Assembly (NCBI GenBank): GCA_019285715.1
Contig: CP079108.1
Location: 1,751,001-1,815,000, forward strand
Length of the DNA stretch: 64,000 nucleotides
Direction: 5' to 3'
Source: Sphingosinicellaceae bacterium
GTDB taxonomy: Bacteria > Pseudomonadota > Alphaproteobacteria > Sphingomonadales > Sphingomonadaceae
The notes under the pieces were generated by a model. The model had not been told where the DNA came from, searched no databases, and saw nothing but the letters and a program-made list of their open reading frames with translations. The stretch's first letter is position 1; every line of letters begins with the position of its first letter. Shown here piece after piece: positions 49,783 through 57,716 of this stretch. The translations under genes were made by a program, and so were the position numbers.

Positions 49783-50325
49783 ATGTCCGACCCCGCCTCC
49801 CTCGCCGAGATCGCCGCCGCGCTCGCCGGCCAGCGCCTGCCTCCGGTCGAGAGCTGGCATCCGACCCACTGCGGCGACAGCGACATGCGGATCGCCGCCG
49901 ATGGCACCTGGTTTCACGCCGGCACGCCGATCGGCCGCCGCGAGCTGGTCAAATTGTTCTCTACCATCCTCCGCCGCGAGCCCGACGGCGGCTACGTTCT
50001 CGTGACGCCGGGCGAGAAGCTCGACATTGCGGTCGAGGACGCTCCGTTCATCGCAGTCGCAGCCACCGTCGAAGGGGAGGGAGAAGGCGTGCAGATCGCG
50101 CTCCGCCTTAACACCGACGACCATGTCATCGCAGGACCCGGCCATGAACTCCGCGTCGAGACCGCCACCGACGGCACGCCGCGCCCTTATGTCCATGTCC
50201 GCCGCGGCCTCGATGCTCTGGTCAACCGCGCGACCTTCTACCAGCTCGCCGACCTCGCGCTCGCGGTCGATCCGCCCGGCGTCTGGAGCGGCGGCATGTT
50301 CTTCCCATTCGGCCCCGCGGCGTGA
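49783..50325 (+). CDS. DUF1285 domain-containing protein
   Basis: 180 residues. VESWHPTHCGDSDMRIAADGTWFHAGTPIGRRELVKLFSTILRREPDGGYVLVTPGEKLDI, read in parts, is the DUF1285 start, followed by a short beta-rich half (EDAPFIAV...PRPYVHVRRGLDALVNRATFYQLADLAL). It is cytosolic and uncharacterised; adjacency to the Nudix CoA pyrophosphatase gene is common in alphaproteobacteria. It lies 22 bases before that gene. Confidence 0.9.
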   Translation: MSDPASLAEIAAALAGQRLPPVESWHPTHCGDSDMRIAADGTWFHAGTPIGRRELVKLFSTILRREPDGGYVLVTPGEKLDIAVEDAPFIAVAATVEGEGEGVQIALRLNTDDHVIAGPGHELRVETATDGTPRPYVHVRRGLDALVNRATFYQLADLALAVDPPGVWSGGMFFPFGPAA

Positions 50326-50347
50326 GCCTCAAATCAAAAGTGCCAGC

Positions 50348-50935
50348 GTGAGCTTGGCCGAACGGTTGCGCCCAGCGGTCGGGCCGGGTCTGGCGAGCTA
50401 TGGCGGCGACTGGGCCGTCAGCGCCGAGCGCGTCGAGAAAGGCCGCATCCTGACCGATGCCGCGGTTCTGATTGCCGTCATCGACCGGCCCAATCCGACG
50501 CTGCTGCTGACCCGGCGCGCCGCGCACCTGCGCCGTCACGCCGGGCAGGTCGCTTTCCCCGGCGGCCGCATCGACCCTGAGGACGACGGCCCCGTCGCGG
50601 CTGCGCTGCGCGAGGCGTTCGAGGAAGTTGCGCTGCCCACCGACCGCGTCGAGGTCGTCGGTATCACCGACCTCTACGAGACCGGCACAGGCTATTCGAT
50701 CACCCCGGTACTCGCGGTGATCCCGCCCGACCTGCCGCTGGTCGCCAGCCCCGACGAGGTTGCGGCACTGTTCGAGGTCTCGCTCGACCACGTCCTTGAC
50801 CCCGCCAACCACCAGCGCCGCACCGGAGAATGGCAGGGCCGCGAGCGGCGCTTCTACGTCATCGCCGCTGACGGCCATGAGATCTGGGGCGCGACCGCGG
50901 CGATGCTGGTCAACCTGTCGCGGCGGCTGGCGTGA
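50348..50935 (+). CDS. Nudix hydrolase, CoA pyrophosphatase-like
   Basis: 195 residues from GTG at 50348. The CoAse-type Nudix box reads FPGGRIDPEDDGP then AALREAFEEVAL; the usual Gly of the EExG end is Ala here. The UPF0035-like part ahead (LLLTRRAAHLRRHAGQVAFPGG) is characteristic of CoA diphosphatases, which cleave coenzyme A to 3',5'-ADP and phosphopantetheine. Its end overlaps the CCA-adding enzyme gene by 4 bases (GTGA). Confidence 0.87.
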   Translation: MSLAERLRPAVGPGLASYGGDWAVSAERVEKGRILTDAAVLIAVIDRPNPTLLLTRRAAHLRRHAGQVAFPGGRIDPEDDGPVAAALREAFEEVALPTDRVEVVGITDLYETGTGYSITPVLAVIPPDLPLVASPDEVAALFEVSLDHVLDPANHQRRTGEWQGRERRFYVIAADGHEIWGATAAMLVNLSRRLA

Positions 50936-52098
50936 CCGTGCCGATCCTCCCCGAGCAGCCTTGGCTATCGGCTCCGGCGACCCGCGCGGTGGTCGCCGCG
51001 CTGGGCTCCGGCAATGCCCGCATCGTCGGCGGCGCGGTCCGCGATGCGCTGCTCGGCCTGCCGGTGCAAGACGTCGACATAGCGACCCCGCTGGCGCCGG
51101 GCGAGGTCATCAAGCGGCTTACCGCGGCCCGGCTCAAGGCAGTCCCGACCGGCATCGCCCACGGCACCATAACCGCGGTTGCGCTCGGCCACACCTTCGA
51201 AGTCACAACGCTGCGCCGCGATGTCGCTACCGATGGACGTCATGCGACCGTGGCCTTCTCGACCGAGTGGCGCGAGGACGCGGCGCGGCGCGACTTCACC
51301 ATCAACGCGCTCTACGCCGACCCCGATACCCGCGAGATCAGCGACTGGTTCGGCGGGCTGGGCGACCTCGAGGCGCGCCGTGTCCGCTTCATCGGCGATC
51401 CCGAGACCCGCATCGCCGAAGACCATCTTCGCATCCTGCGCTTCTTCCGCTTCCACGCCCGCTTCGGCCGCGGCGAGCCCGACGCCGAGGGGCTGGCCGC
51501 CTGCACCGCTCACGCCAACGATTTGCTCGCTTTGTCGCGCGAGCGCATCCGCGACGAGGTTTCCAAGCTTCTGGCCGTCGTCGACCCGGTGCCGGTGGTC
51601 GGCACCATGCTGCGCGCCGGTATCCTCGCCCCGGTGCTGTCGGAGATCGCCGATCTTGACCGCCTGCAACGCCTTATCGCTACGGAGGCCGGGCAGGGCG
51701 CTCCGGTGTCATGGCTGCGACGGTTGGCGGCGCTGCTGCCCGCCGACCCGATTGTCCTGGAGGACATTGCCATCCGCCTGCGCCTCTCGAACGTCGACCG
51801 GCGGCGACTGGTCGCGATGGCGGCGCCCGCCGGGCCCGACGTGCTCGCTGAGGCCTATTGGGACGGCATCGACGCCGCTCGCGACCGCCGCCTGCTCGCG
51901 GGTGCGGACGCCGATCCGCGGCTCGCGGGCTGGGCCCGGCCCAAGCTCCCCGCCAGCGGCCGCGCCCTCATCGCCCGGGGCCTCACGCCCGGTCCCGAGG
52001 TCAGTCACAAGCTCGGGTGGTTCGAGCGGCAATGGGTCGCGGCGGGCTTCCCCGCCGAGTTCGACGACCTCCTCGACCGCGCGGTGCGCGAGGGCTAG
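50932..52098 (+). CDS. CCA-adding enzyme / tRNA nucleotidyltransferase
   Basis: 388 residues from GTG at 50932 (class II head domain). The nucleotidyltransferase motif is IVGGAVRDALLGLPVQDVDIATPLAPGEV, with the metal Asp pair in DVDIAT. TLRRDVATDGRHATVAF and WREDAARRDFTINAL (motif RRDFT) follow. EDHLRILRFFRFHARFG gives the neck; a helical tail follows. It repairs or adds the tRNA 3' CCA, which fits a genome where tRNA-Val lacks an encoded CCA. It starts inside the Nudix gene end. Confidence 0.94.
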   Translation: MTVPILPEQPWLSAPATRAVVAALGSGNARIVGGAVRDALLGLPVQDVDIATPLAPGEVIKRLTAARLKAVPTGIAHGTITAVALGHTFEVTTLRRDVATDGRHATVAFSTEWREDAARRDFTINALYADPDTREISDWFGGLGDLEARRVRFIGDPETRIAEDHLRILRFFRFHARFGRGEPDAEGLAACTAHANDLLALSRERIRDEVSKLLAVVDPVPVVGTMLRAGILAPVLSEIADLDRLQRLIATEAGQGAPVSWLRRLAALLPADPIVLEDIAIRLRLSNVDRRRLVAMAAPAGPDVLAEAYWDGIDAARDRRLLAGADADPRLAGWARPKLPASGRALIARGLTPGPEVSHKLGWFERQWVAAGFPAEFDDLLDRAVREG

Positions 52099-52226
52099 CA
52101 CTCGACCCGACCATTCCCCGGGGGTGGGGGGAGCCGGTGAGCCTCGGTTGCTCGTACGCCCCCGACAGGGTAGCATCGCGCTCAAGTGACCGGTGCGGCA
52201 ACCCCTGCACCGGCGAAGTCGAGGCG

Positions 52227-53261
52227 ATGATCATGCCGATGTTTGCCGGGGTCGGCGGGGAGGTTCCCGCGCCCGGGGTCTTCTCGTCCGCGAAGGCAAG
52301 GTCGCGCACCTATGGCGCGCTCGATCTCGGTACCAACAACTGCCGCCTGCTGATCGCCCGGCCGTCGGGCAGCGGCTTCACCATTGTCGATGCCTTCTCG
52401 CGGATTGTCCGCCTCGGTGAAGGCCTCGTCCAGTCAGGCCGGCTGTCGGACGCCGCGCAGGACCGTGCCGTCGATGCGCTGCGCATCTGTGCCGACAAGC
52501 TTGGCCGTCGCGGCGTCTTCATCACGCGCAACGTCGCTACCGAGGCCTGCCGGCGCGCCTCCAACGGGGCCGCCTTCGTGGACCGCGTGTTCGACGAGAC
52601 CGGCATCGCCCTCGACGTCATCACCCCCGCCGAGGAAGCGCGGCTGGCGGTGCTCGGCTGCCAGACCCTGATCCATGCCGACGGCCCGCCGGCGCTGGTC
52701 TTCGACATCGGCGGCGGCTCGACCGAGCTCAGCCTGGTCCGGCTCGATGCGTTCGGCGAGGCCCAGATGATTGCCTGGACCAGCGTGCCGTGGGGTGTCG
52801 TCTCGCTCGCCGAAACCGAGGCGATCGTGCTGCCCCCCGCCGAGCGCGGTCCCGCCTTCGACCGCATGAAAGCGTTGGTCACCAGCCACTTCGAGCGCTT
52901 TGCGGCCGAAGTCGCGGCGGCCGAGCCGGGGCCGCTGCAACTGCTCGGCACCAGCGGCACGATCACCACGCTGGCCAGCGTCCACCTCGGCCTCGCGGCC
53001 TATGATCGGCGTCTGGTCGACGGCTGCTCGGTCGCGACCGATGCGCTTCGCGATATCGCTACGATGCTCAGTGACCGCTCGCCGGTCGAGCGCGCCGAGG
53101 TCGCCTGCATCGGCCACGAGCGCGCCGACCTCGTCGTCGCCGGCTGCGCGATCCTGATGGCGATCCTCGACGCCTGGCCCGCCCAGCAGGTCCGCGTCGC
53201 CGACCGCGGCATCCGCGAGGGCATATTGCGGACCCTGATGAACCTGGGGCTACGCGGATGA
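52227..53261 (+). CDS. Ppx/GppA family phosphatase
   Basis: 344 residues from ATG at 52227. The actin-like ATPase fold is visible: YGALDLGTNNCRLLIARP (phosphate 1), VATEACRRASNG, ALVFDIGGGSTELSLV (phosphate 2) and LGTSGTITTLASVHLGL. It acts on polyphosphate or pppGpp; this alphaproteobacterial group is shorter than E. coli Ppx (no C-terminal HD domain), so the GppA/Ppx split is open. It overlaps the rlmE gene by 4 bases. Confidence 0.92.
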   Translation: MIMPMFAGVGGEVPAPGVFSSAKARSRTYGALDLGTNNCRLLIARPSGSGFTIVDAFSRIVRLGEGLVQSGRLSDAAQDRAVDALRICADKLGRRGVFITRNVATEACRRASNGAAFVDRVFDETGIALDVITPAEEARLAVLGCQTLIHADGPPALVFDIGGGSTELSLVRLDAFGEAQMIAWTSVPWGVVSLAETEAIVLPPAERGPAFDRMKALVTSHFERFAAEVAAAEPGPLQLLGTSGTITTLASVHLGLAAYDRRLVDGCSVATDALRDIATMLSDRSPVERAEVACIGHERADLVVAGCAILMAILDAWPAQQVRVADRGIREGILRTLMNLGLRG

Positions 53262-54052
53262 GCCTGCCGGGAAGCAAAGGCGGCAGCGGCAAGGGCGGGG
53301 GCAAGGCTGGCGGCGGCGGCAGTCCGGGGAGCGGCGGCGGCTCGGGCCGCTCGCAGGGCGGCAAGACCCGCGTCCTGACCGCCAAGAAGCGCACCAACTC
53401 GTCCAACCGCTGGCTCGCCCGGCAGCTCAACGACCCCTACGTCAAGGCGGCCAAGGCGGCCGGTTGGCGCAGCCGCGCGGCGTTCAAGCTGATCGAGCTC
53501 GACGAGCGCTTCAACCTGCTCAAGCATGCTGACCGGGTCATCGACCTCGGTGCGGCTCCCGGCGGCTGGTGCCAGGTCGTGCTGCAGGCCCGCCCGAAGG
53601 CGACCATCGTCGCGATCGACCTGCTGCCGATGGAGCCGATCGCGGGCGTCACCATCTTCGAGAAGGACATCCTCGACGACGATGCGGAGGCTGTACTGCG
53701 CGCGGCGCTCGGCGGCAGCGCGCAACTGGTGCTCAGCGACATGGCGGCAAACACCGTCGGTCACCGCATGACCGACCACATCCGCACCATGGCACTGGTC
53801 GAGACCGGCCTCGCGTTCGCTATCGACATGCTCGCGCCCGGCGGCGCGTTCGTCGCCAAGGTGCTGGCAGGCGGTGCCGACCCGGGTCTCGTTGCCGAGC
53901 TCAAGCGCCACTTCGTCGACGTCAAGCACGCCAAGCCTCCCGCCAGCCGCAAGGATTCGAGCGAGTGGTACGTCGTCGCGCAGGGCTTCAAGGGGCGGGT
54001 CGTCGAGGCTGATGCCGACCCCGAGACAGAGCTTGCGTCTGACGACGAATGA
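53258..54052 (+). CDS. rlmE: 23S rRNA (uridine-2'-O)-methyltransferase RlmE/FtsJ
   Basis: 264 residues. A Gly/Lys/Ser-rich extension of about 45 residues precedes the FtsJ domain. Motifs: RSRAAFKLIELDERF (catalytic Lys), VIDLGAAPGGWCQVVLQ (SAM loop), VLSDMAANTVGHRMTDHIR (catalytic Asp) and AKVLAGG (Lys). It methylates U2552 of 23S rRNA. The N-terminal extension is rare in E. coli but common in alphaproteobacteria. Confidence 0.95.
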   Translation: MSLPGSKGGSGKGGGKAGGGGSPGSGGGSGRSQGGKTRVLTAKKRTNSSNRWLARQLNDPYVKAAKAAGWRSRAAFKLIELDERFNLLKHADRVIDLGAAPGGWCQVVLQARPKATIVAIDLLPMEPIAGVTIFEKDILDDDAEAVLRAALGGSAQLVLSDMAANTVGHRMTDHIRTMALVETGLAFAIDMLAPGGAFVAKVLAGGADPGLVAELKRHFVDVKHAKPPASRKDSSEWYVVAQGFKGRVVEADADPETELASDDE

Positions 54053-54089
54053 CGGGCATTCAGCCCGCACCAGCGTCCCGGAGTCCCGC

Positions 54090-55730
54090 ATGAAGTTCGT
54101 CGTCCTGCTTACCGTCCTTCTTGCCACGACTGCGGCACAAGCGAAGATCACCGACGTCGACCTCAAGCGCGATACCCAGGTCCTCAGCTCCGATGCCTTC
54201 GAGGGCCGCAAGCCCGGCACCCCCGGCGGCGACAAGGCGGTGGCGTACATCGTCCAGCGCATGCAGCAGATTGGCCTGAAGCCCGGCAATCACGGCAAGT
54301 GGACGCAGGACGTGCCGCTGGTGACGATTACCGCCAAGCCATCGACTGCGGGCCTGACCATCGAGGGCGGCGCCGCGCCGATCGCCCTCAAGTTCGTCGA
54401 CGAGGAGGTCATCTGGACCCGCCACGAACAGCCGCATGTCGCCCTCAAGAAGTCGCCCCTGGTGTTCGTCGGCTACGGCGTCGTCGCGCCCGAGCACAAC
54501 TGGAACGATTATGCGGGCCTCGACATGCACGGCAAGACCGCGGTCATCCTGGTCAACGATCCGGACTGGCGCAGCACCGACCTGAAGGGCGACTTCGGCG
54601 GGCGCGCGATGACCTATTATGGGCGCTGGATCTACAAGTTCGAGGAGGCCGCGCGGCAGGGCGCTGCCGGCGCGATCATCATCCACCAGACCGAGCCTGC
54701 GGCCTATCCGTTCAGCGTCGTGGTCACCTCCAACAGCGTCGCCAAGCAGCACCTCGCGACCACCGACAAGGGCGCGTCGCGGACCACCATCGAAGGCTGG
54801 ATCACCAAGCCGGCGTCCGACCGGCTATTTGCCGCTGCCGGGCTCGACTTCGCCGCGCTTGAGGCGGCCGCGGCCAGATCGGGCTTCAAGGCCGTGCCGA
54901 TGGGCGCTCTGACTGCCTCCGCGTCGCTCGACAACACGGTCGCCTACGCGGCCTCGCAGAACGTCGTCGGCATCCTTCCCGGCACGTCGCGCCCCAAAGA
55001 GACGGTTCTGTACACCGCGCACTGGGACCATCTCGGGCGCTGCCCGGCCGACACGACCGGCGACGACATCTGCAATGGCGCGCTCGACAATGCCAGCGGG
55101 GTCGCGGGCCTGCTGACCCTCGCCACCGAGGCGAAGCACGACACGCCGACGGCGCGTAGCCAGTTGTTCATCGCGGTGACGGGCGAGGAGTCGGGCCTGC
55201 TGGGTTCGCAATATTACGCCGAGCATCCGATCTACCCGCTCGGCCTGACCGCGGGCGGCGTCAACATGGACGTGCTGAGCGTCAAGGGACGCACGCGGGA
55301 CGTCACCATCACCGGCGTTGGCAAGTCGGAGGTCGAGCCGATGTTCACGGCCATCGCCGCGAAGCAGGGGCGCGTCGTCGACCCCGAGGCGTCGCCCGAA
55401 AAGGGCAGCTACTACCGCTCCGACCACTTCAGCTTCGCCAAGGTCGGCGTGCCGATGGTGGCGGCCACCAGCGGCACCGACGTCATCGGCAAGGACCCGG
55501 CACACGACGGCAAGGCCTACGGCAAGTCGCTCGCCGCCGATTATGTCGCGAACCGCTATCACCAGCCCTCGGACCAGTATAACCCCGACTGGGATTGGAG
55601 CGGTGCCGTGCAGGATCTCGAGGCCTATTACAGCTTCAATCACGCGCTCGCGAACAGCAGCGCATGGCCGAACTGGTACCCAGCCGCCGAATTCCGCGCG
55701 GTCCGCGACAAGAGCCGGGCCGGCCTGTGA
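54090..55730 (+). CDS. Secreted M28 family zinc peptidase (aminopeptidase-like)
   Basis: 546 residues. Signal peptide 1-19 (KFVVLLTVLLATTAAQA, cut near AQA). A PA-type insert lies near 150-270. The M28 core has the first zinc His-Asp in TAHWDHLGRC, the second in CNGALDNASGVAGL, then VTGEESGLLGSQYY and the final HQPSDQYNP His. It is periplasmic or secreted and probably trims peptides for uptake, as do TonB-linked systems. Its stop overlaps the agmatine deiminase start. Confidence 0.93.
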   Translation: MKFVVLLTVLLATTAAQAKITDVDLKRDTQVLSSDAFEGRKPGTPGGDKAVAYIVQRMQQIGLKPGNHGKWTQDVPLVTITAKPSTAGLTIEGGAAPIALKFVDEEVIWTRHEQPHVALKKSPLVFVGYGVVAPEHNWNDYAGLDMHGKTAVILVNDPDWRSTDLKGDFGGRAMTYYGRWIYKFEEAARQGAAGAIIIHQTEPAAYPFSVVVTSNSVAKQHLATTDKGASRTTIEGWITKPASDRLFAAAGLDFAALEAAAARSGFKAVPMGALTASASLDNTVAYAASQNVVGILPGTSRPKETVLYTAHWDHLGRCPADTTGDDICNGALDNASGVAGLLTLATEAKHDTPTARSQLFIAVTGEESGLLGSQYYAEHPIYPLGLTAGGVNMDVLSVKGRTRDVTITGVGKSEVEPMFTAIAAKQGRVVDPEASPEKGSYYRSDHFSFAKVGVPMVAATSGTDVIGKDPAHDGKAYGKSLAADYVANRYHQPSDQYNPDWDWSGAVQDLEAYYSFNHALANSSAWPNWYPAAEFRAVRDKSRAGL

Positions 55731-56701
55731 CCGCCCGCCAGCCCGCCGAATGGACCCCGCACGCTGCGTGCTGGACCGCGTTCCCGTCGCATCCCGAGCT
55801 GTGGGAGGATGACCTCGCGGGTGCTCAGGCCGAGGTCGCGGCGATGGTCCGTGCGATTGCCGCTTCGGAGCGGGTCGAGTTGCTGGTCGCTTTCGACGAG
55901 GCCGAAGCCGTCGCCCGCGCCGCGCTGGAAGGGGCCAACGTCGGCTTCCACCGCGCACCTTTCGGCGACATCTGGCTGCGCGATACCGGGCCGCTGTTCA
56001 TCACCTCGGCCGCCGGGATGGCAGCGGCCGGCTTCCGCTTCAACGGTTGGGGCGGCAAGTACCAGCTCGACGGCGACGACACCGTGGCGGCTGTAGTCGC
56101 GCAGGGTGCGGGCGTGCCGCTGGTCCGCCACGACTGGGTGCTCGAGGGCGGCGCGATCGAGGTCGACGGCACCGGCCTCGCGGTGACCACCGAGGTTTGC
56201 CTGCTCAATCCCAACCGCAACCCGCACCTGGATCTGGTCGAGATCGAGTCCCGCCTGCGCCGCGACCTCGGCATCGACCGCGTGCTGTGGCTCGGCGACG
56301 GGCTGGCGAACGACCATACCGACGGCCACGTCGACAACATCGCCAGGTTCGTTGCGCCCGGAGTATTGGCCTTGCCCTTGGCGTCCGGCACCGACGACCC
56401 CAACGCCGATGCCTTCGCCGATGCCCATGAGCGCGCCCGCGACTTCGGGCTGGACGTGGTCCTGATCCCATCACCGGGGCGGATCGAGCGCGACGGCGAG
56501 GCCGTGCCCGCCAGCCACATGAACTGGTACGTCGCCAACAAGACCGTCGTCGTTCCGGTCTATGGCACGCCCTACGAAGCCGCCGCGCTGGCTGCCATCG
56601 AGGCACTGTTCCCGACCCGCGAGGTTGTCGGACTGCGCGCCGACCACATATTGACGGGTGGCGGCTCGTTTCACTGCATTACGCAGCAAGTTCCCGCCTG
56701 A
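55727..56701 (+). CDS. aguA: Agmatine deiminase
   Basis: 324 residues from GTG at 55727. The PPAD fold motifs are present: FGDIWLRDTGPLFI (Asp), FRFNGWGGKY, VLEGGAIEVDG, NDHTDGHVDNIARFV (His-Asp) and the C-terminal GGSFHCITQQVP with the nucleophilic Cys. It converts agmatine to N-carbamoylputrescine. The next gene but a repeat away is the matching amidase, so the pair makes putrescine from arginine-derived agmatine. Confidence 0.96.
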   Translation: MTARQPAEWTPHAACWTAFPSHPELWEDDLAGAQAEVAAMVRAIAASERVELLVAFDEAEAVARAALEGANVGFHRAPFGDIWLRDTGPLFITSAAGMAAAGFRFNGWGGKYQLDGDDTVAAVVAQGAGVPLVRHDWVLEGGAIEVDGTGLAVTTEVCLLNPNRNPHLDLVEIESRLRRDLGIDRVLWLGDGLANDHTDGHVDNIARFVAPGVLALPLASGTDDPNADAFADAHERARDFGLDVVLIPSPGRIERDGEAVPASHMNWYVANKTVVVPVYGTPYEAAALAAIEALFPTREVVGLRADHILTGGGSFHCITQQVPA

Positions 56702-56713
56702 ACGAACTCGCGC

Positions 56714-56783
56714 GTCATCCCGGCGAACGCCGGGACCCATCACCCGAAAACAGGAGATGGGTCCCGGCGTTCGCCCGGATGAC
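56714..56783. repeat. REP-like inverted repeat, family A, copy 4
   Basis: A 70-base palindrome: GTCATCCCGGCGAACGCCGG then GACCCATC against GATGGGTCCCGGCGTTCGCC then CGGATGAC. It separates the two agmatine genes, again at a 3' end, and may set relative mRNA levels. Confidence 0.88.
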
Positions 56784-56833
56784 GGGGGTCGAAGGACTAC
56801 CAGCGCGATCACCGGAAGGATAAGAGGAGCCCG

Positions 56834-57682
56834 ATGACCCAGATCACCGCCGCCGCGCTGCAGCTCTCCTTTACCGATGACATGGACGCCGACATCGCGG
56901 CAACCGTCGCCGAAGTGCGCAAGGCCGCGGCCGCCGGGGCACAGGTGATCCTGCCGCCCGAGCTGTTCCAGGGCTATTATTTCTGCCGGCACGAGCACGA
57001 CAGCCACTTCGCGCGTGCCTTCCCGGCCGACGCGCACCCGGCGATCGAGGCCATGCAGAAGGTCGCGAAGGAGACCGGCACCTACATCCCGACCAGCTTC
57101 TTCGAGCGCGACGGGCCGCATTATTACAACAGCCTCGCGATGATCGACGACGACGGCAAAGTCATGGGCATCTACCGCAAGAGCCACATCCCCGATGGTC
57201 CCGGCTATGAGGAGAAGTTCTACTTCCGCCCCGGCAACACCGGCTTCAAGGTCTGGGACACTCGCCACGGCCGCATCGGCGTCGGCATCTGCTGGGACCA
57301 GTGGTTTCCGGAGACCGCGCGCGCCATGATGCTGATGGGGGCCGAGATCCTGTTCTACCCGACCGCGATTGGCTCCGAGCCGGCCGAGCCCAATCTCGAC
57401 ACGCGCCGTATGTGGATCCGCGCCATGATCGGGCACGCGGTGTCCAACGTCGTGCCGGTGGTCGCCGCCAACCGCACCGGGGTTGAAGAGGACCAGCGTT
57501 TCTACGGCAACAGCTTCATCGCCGACCAGCGCGGTGACATCGTCGACGAACTCGCGACCGACGTGCATGGCCATGTCATCGCCAGCTTCGACCTGGCGGA
57601 GGTCCGCGCCAACCGGGCCAGCTTCGGCTTTTTCCGCGACCGCCGGCCCGACCTCTATGGGCGTCTTGCCGAAGACCGGTGA
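56834..57682 (+). CDS. aguB: N-carbamoylputrescine amidase
   Basis: 282 residues of the nitrilase superfamily. Catalytic triad: Glu in ILPPELFQGYYFC, Lys in GIYRKSHIPDGPGYEEKFYF, Cys in GVGICWDQWFPE. YRKSHIPDGPGYEEKFYF is diagnostic of AguB. It releases putrescine, carbon dioxide and ammonia. Located 132 bases after aguA; GAAGGATAAGAGGAG lies ahead of the ATG. Confidence 0.96.
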   Translation: MTQITAAALQLSFTDDMDADIAATVAEVRKAAAAGAQVILPPELFQGYYFCRHEHDSHFARAFPADAHPAIEAMQKVAKETGTYIPTSFFERDGPHYYNSLAMIDDDGKVMGIYRKSHIPDGPGYEEKFYFRPGNTGFKVWDTRHGRIGVGICWDQWFPETARAMMLMGAEILFYPTAIGSEPAEPNLDTRRMWIRAMIGHAVSNVVPVVAANRTGVEEDQRFYGNSFIADQRGDIVDELATDVHGHVIASFDLAEVRANRASFGFFRDRRPDLYGRLAEDR

Positions 57683-57716
57683 TGTTCAAGCCATTCCATT
57701 CTCTCGGAGCAACTGG

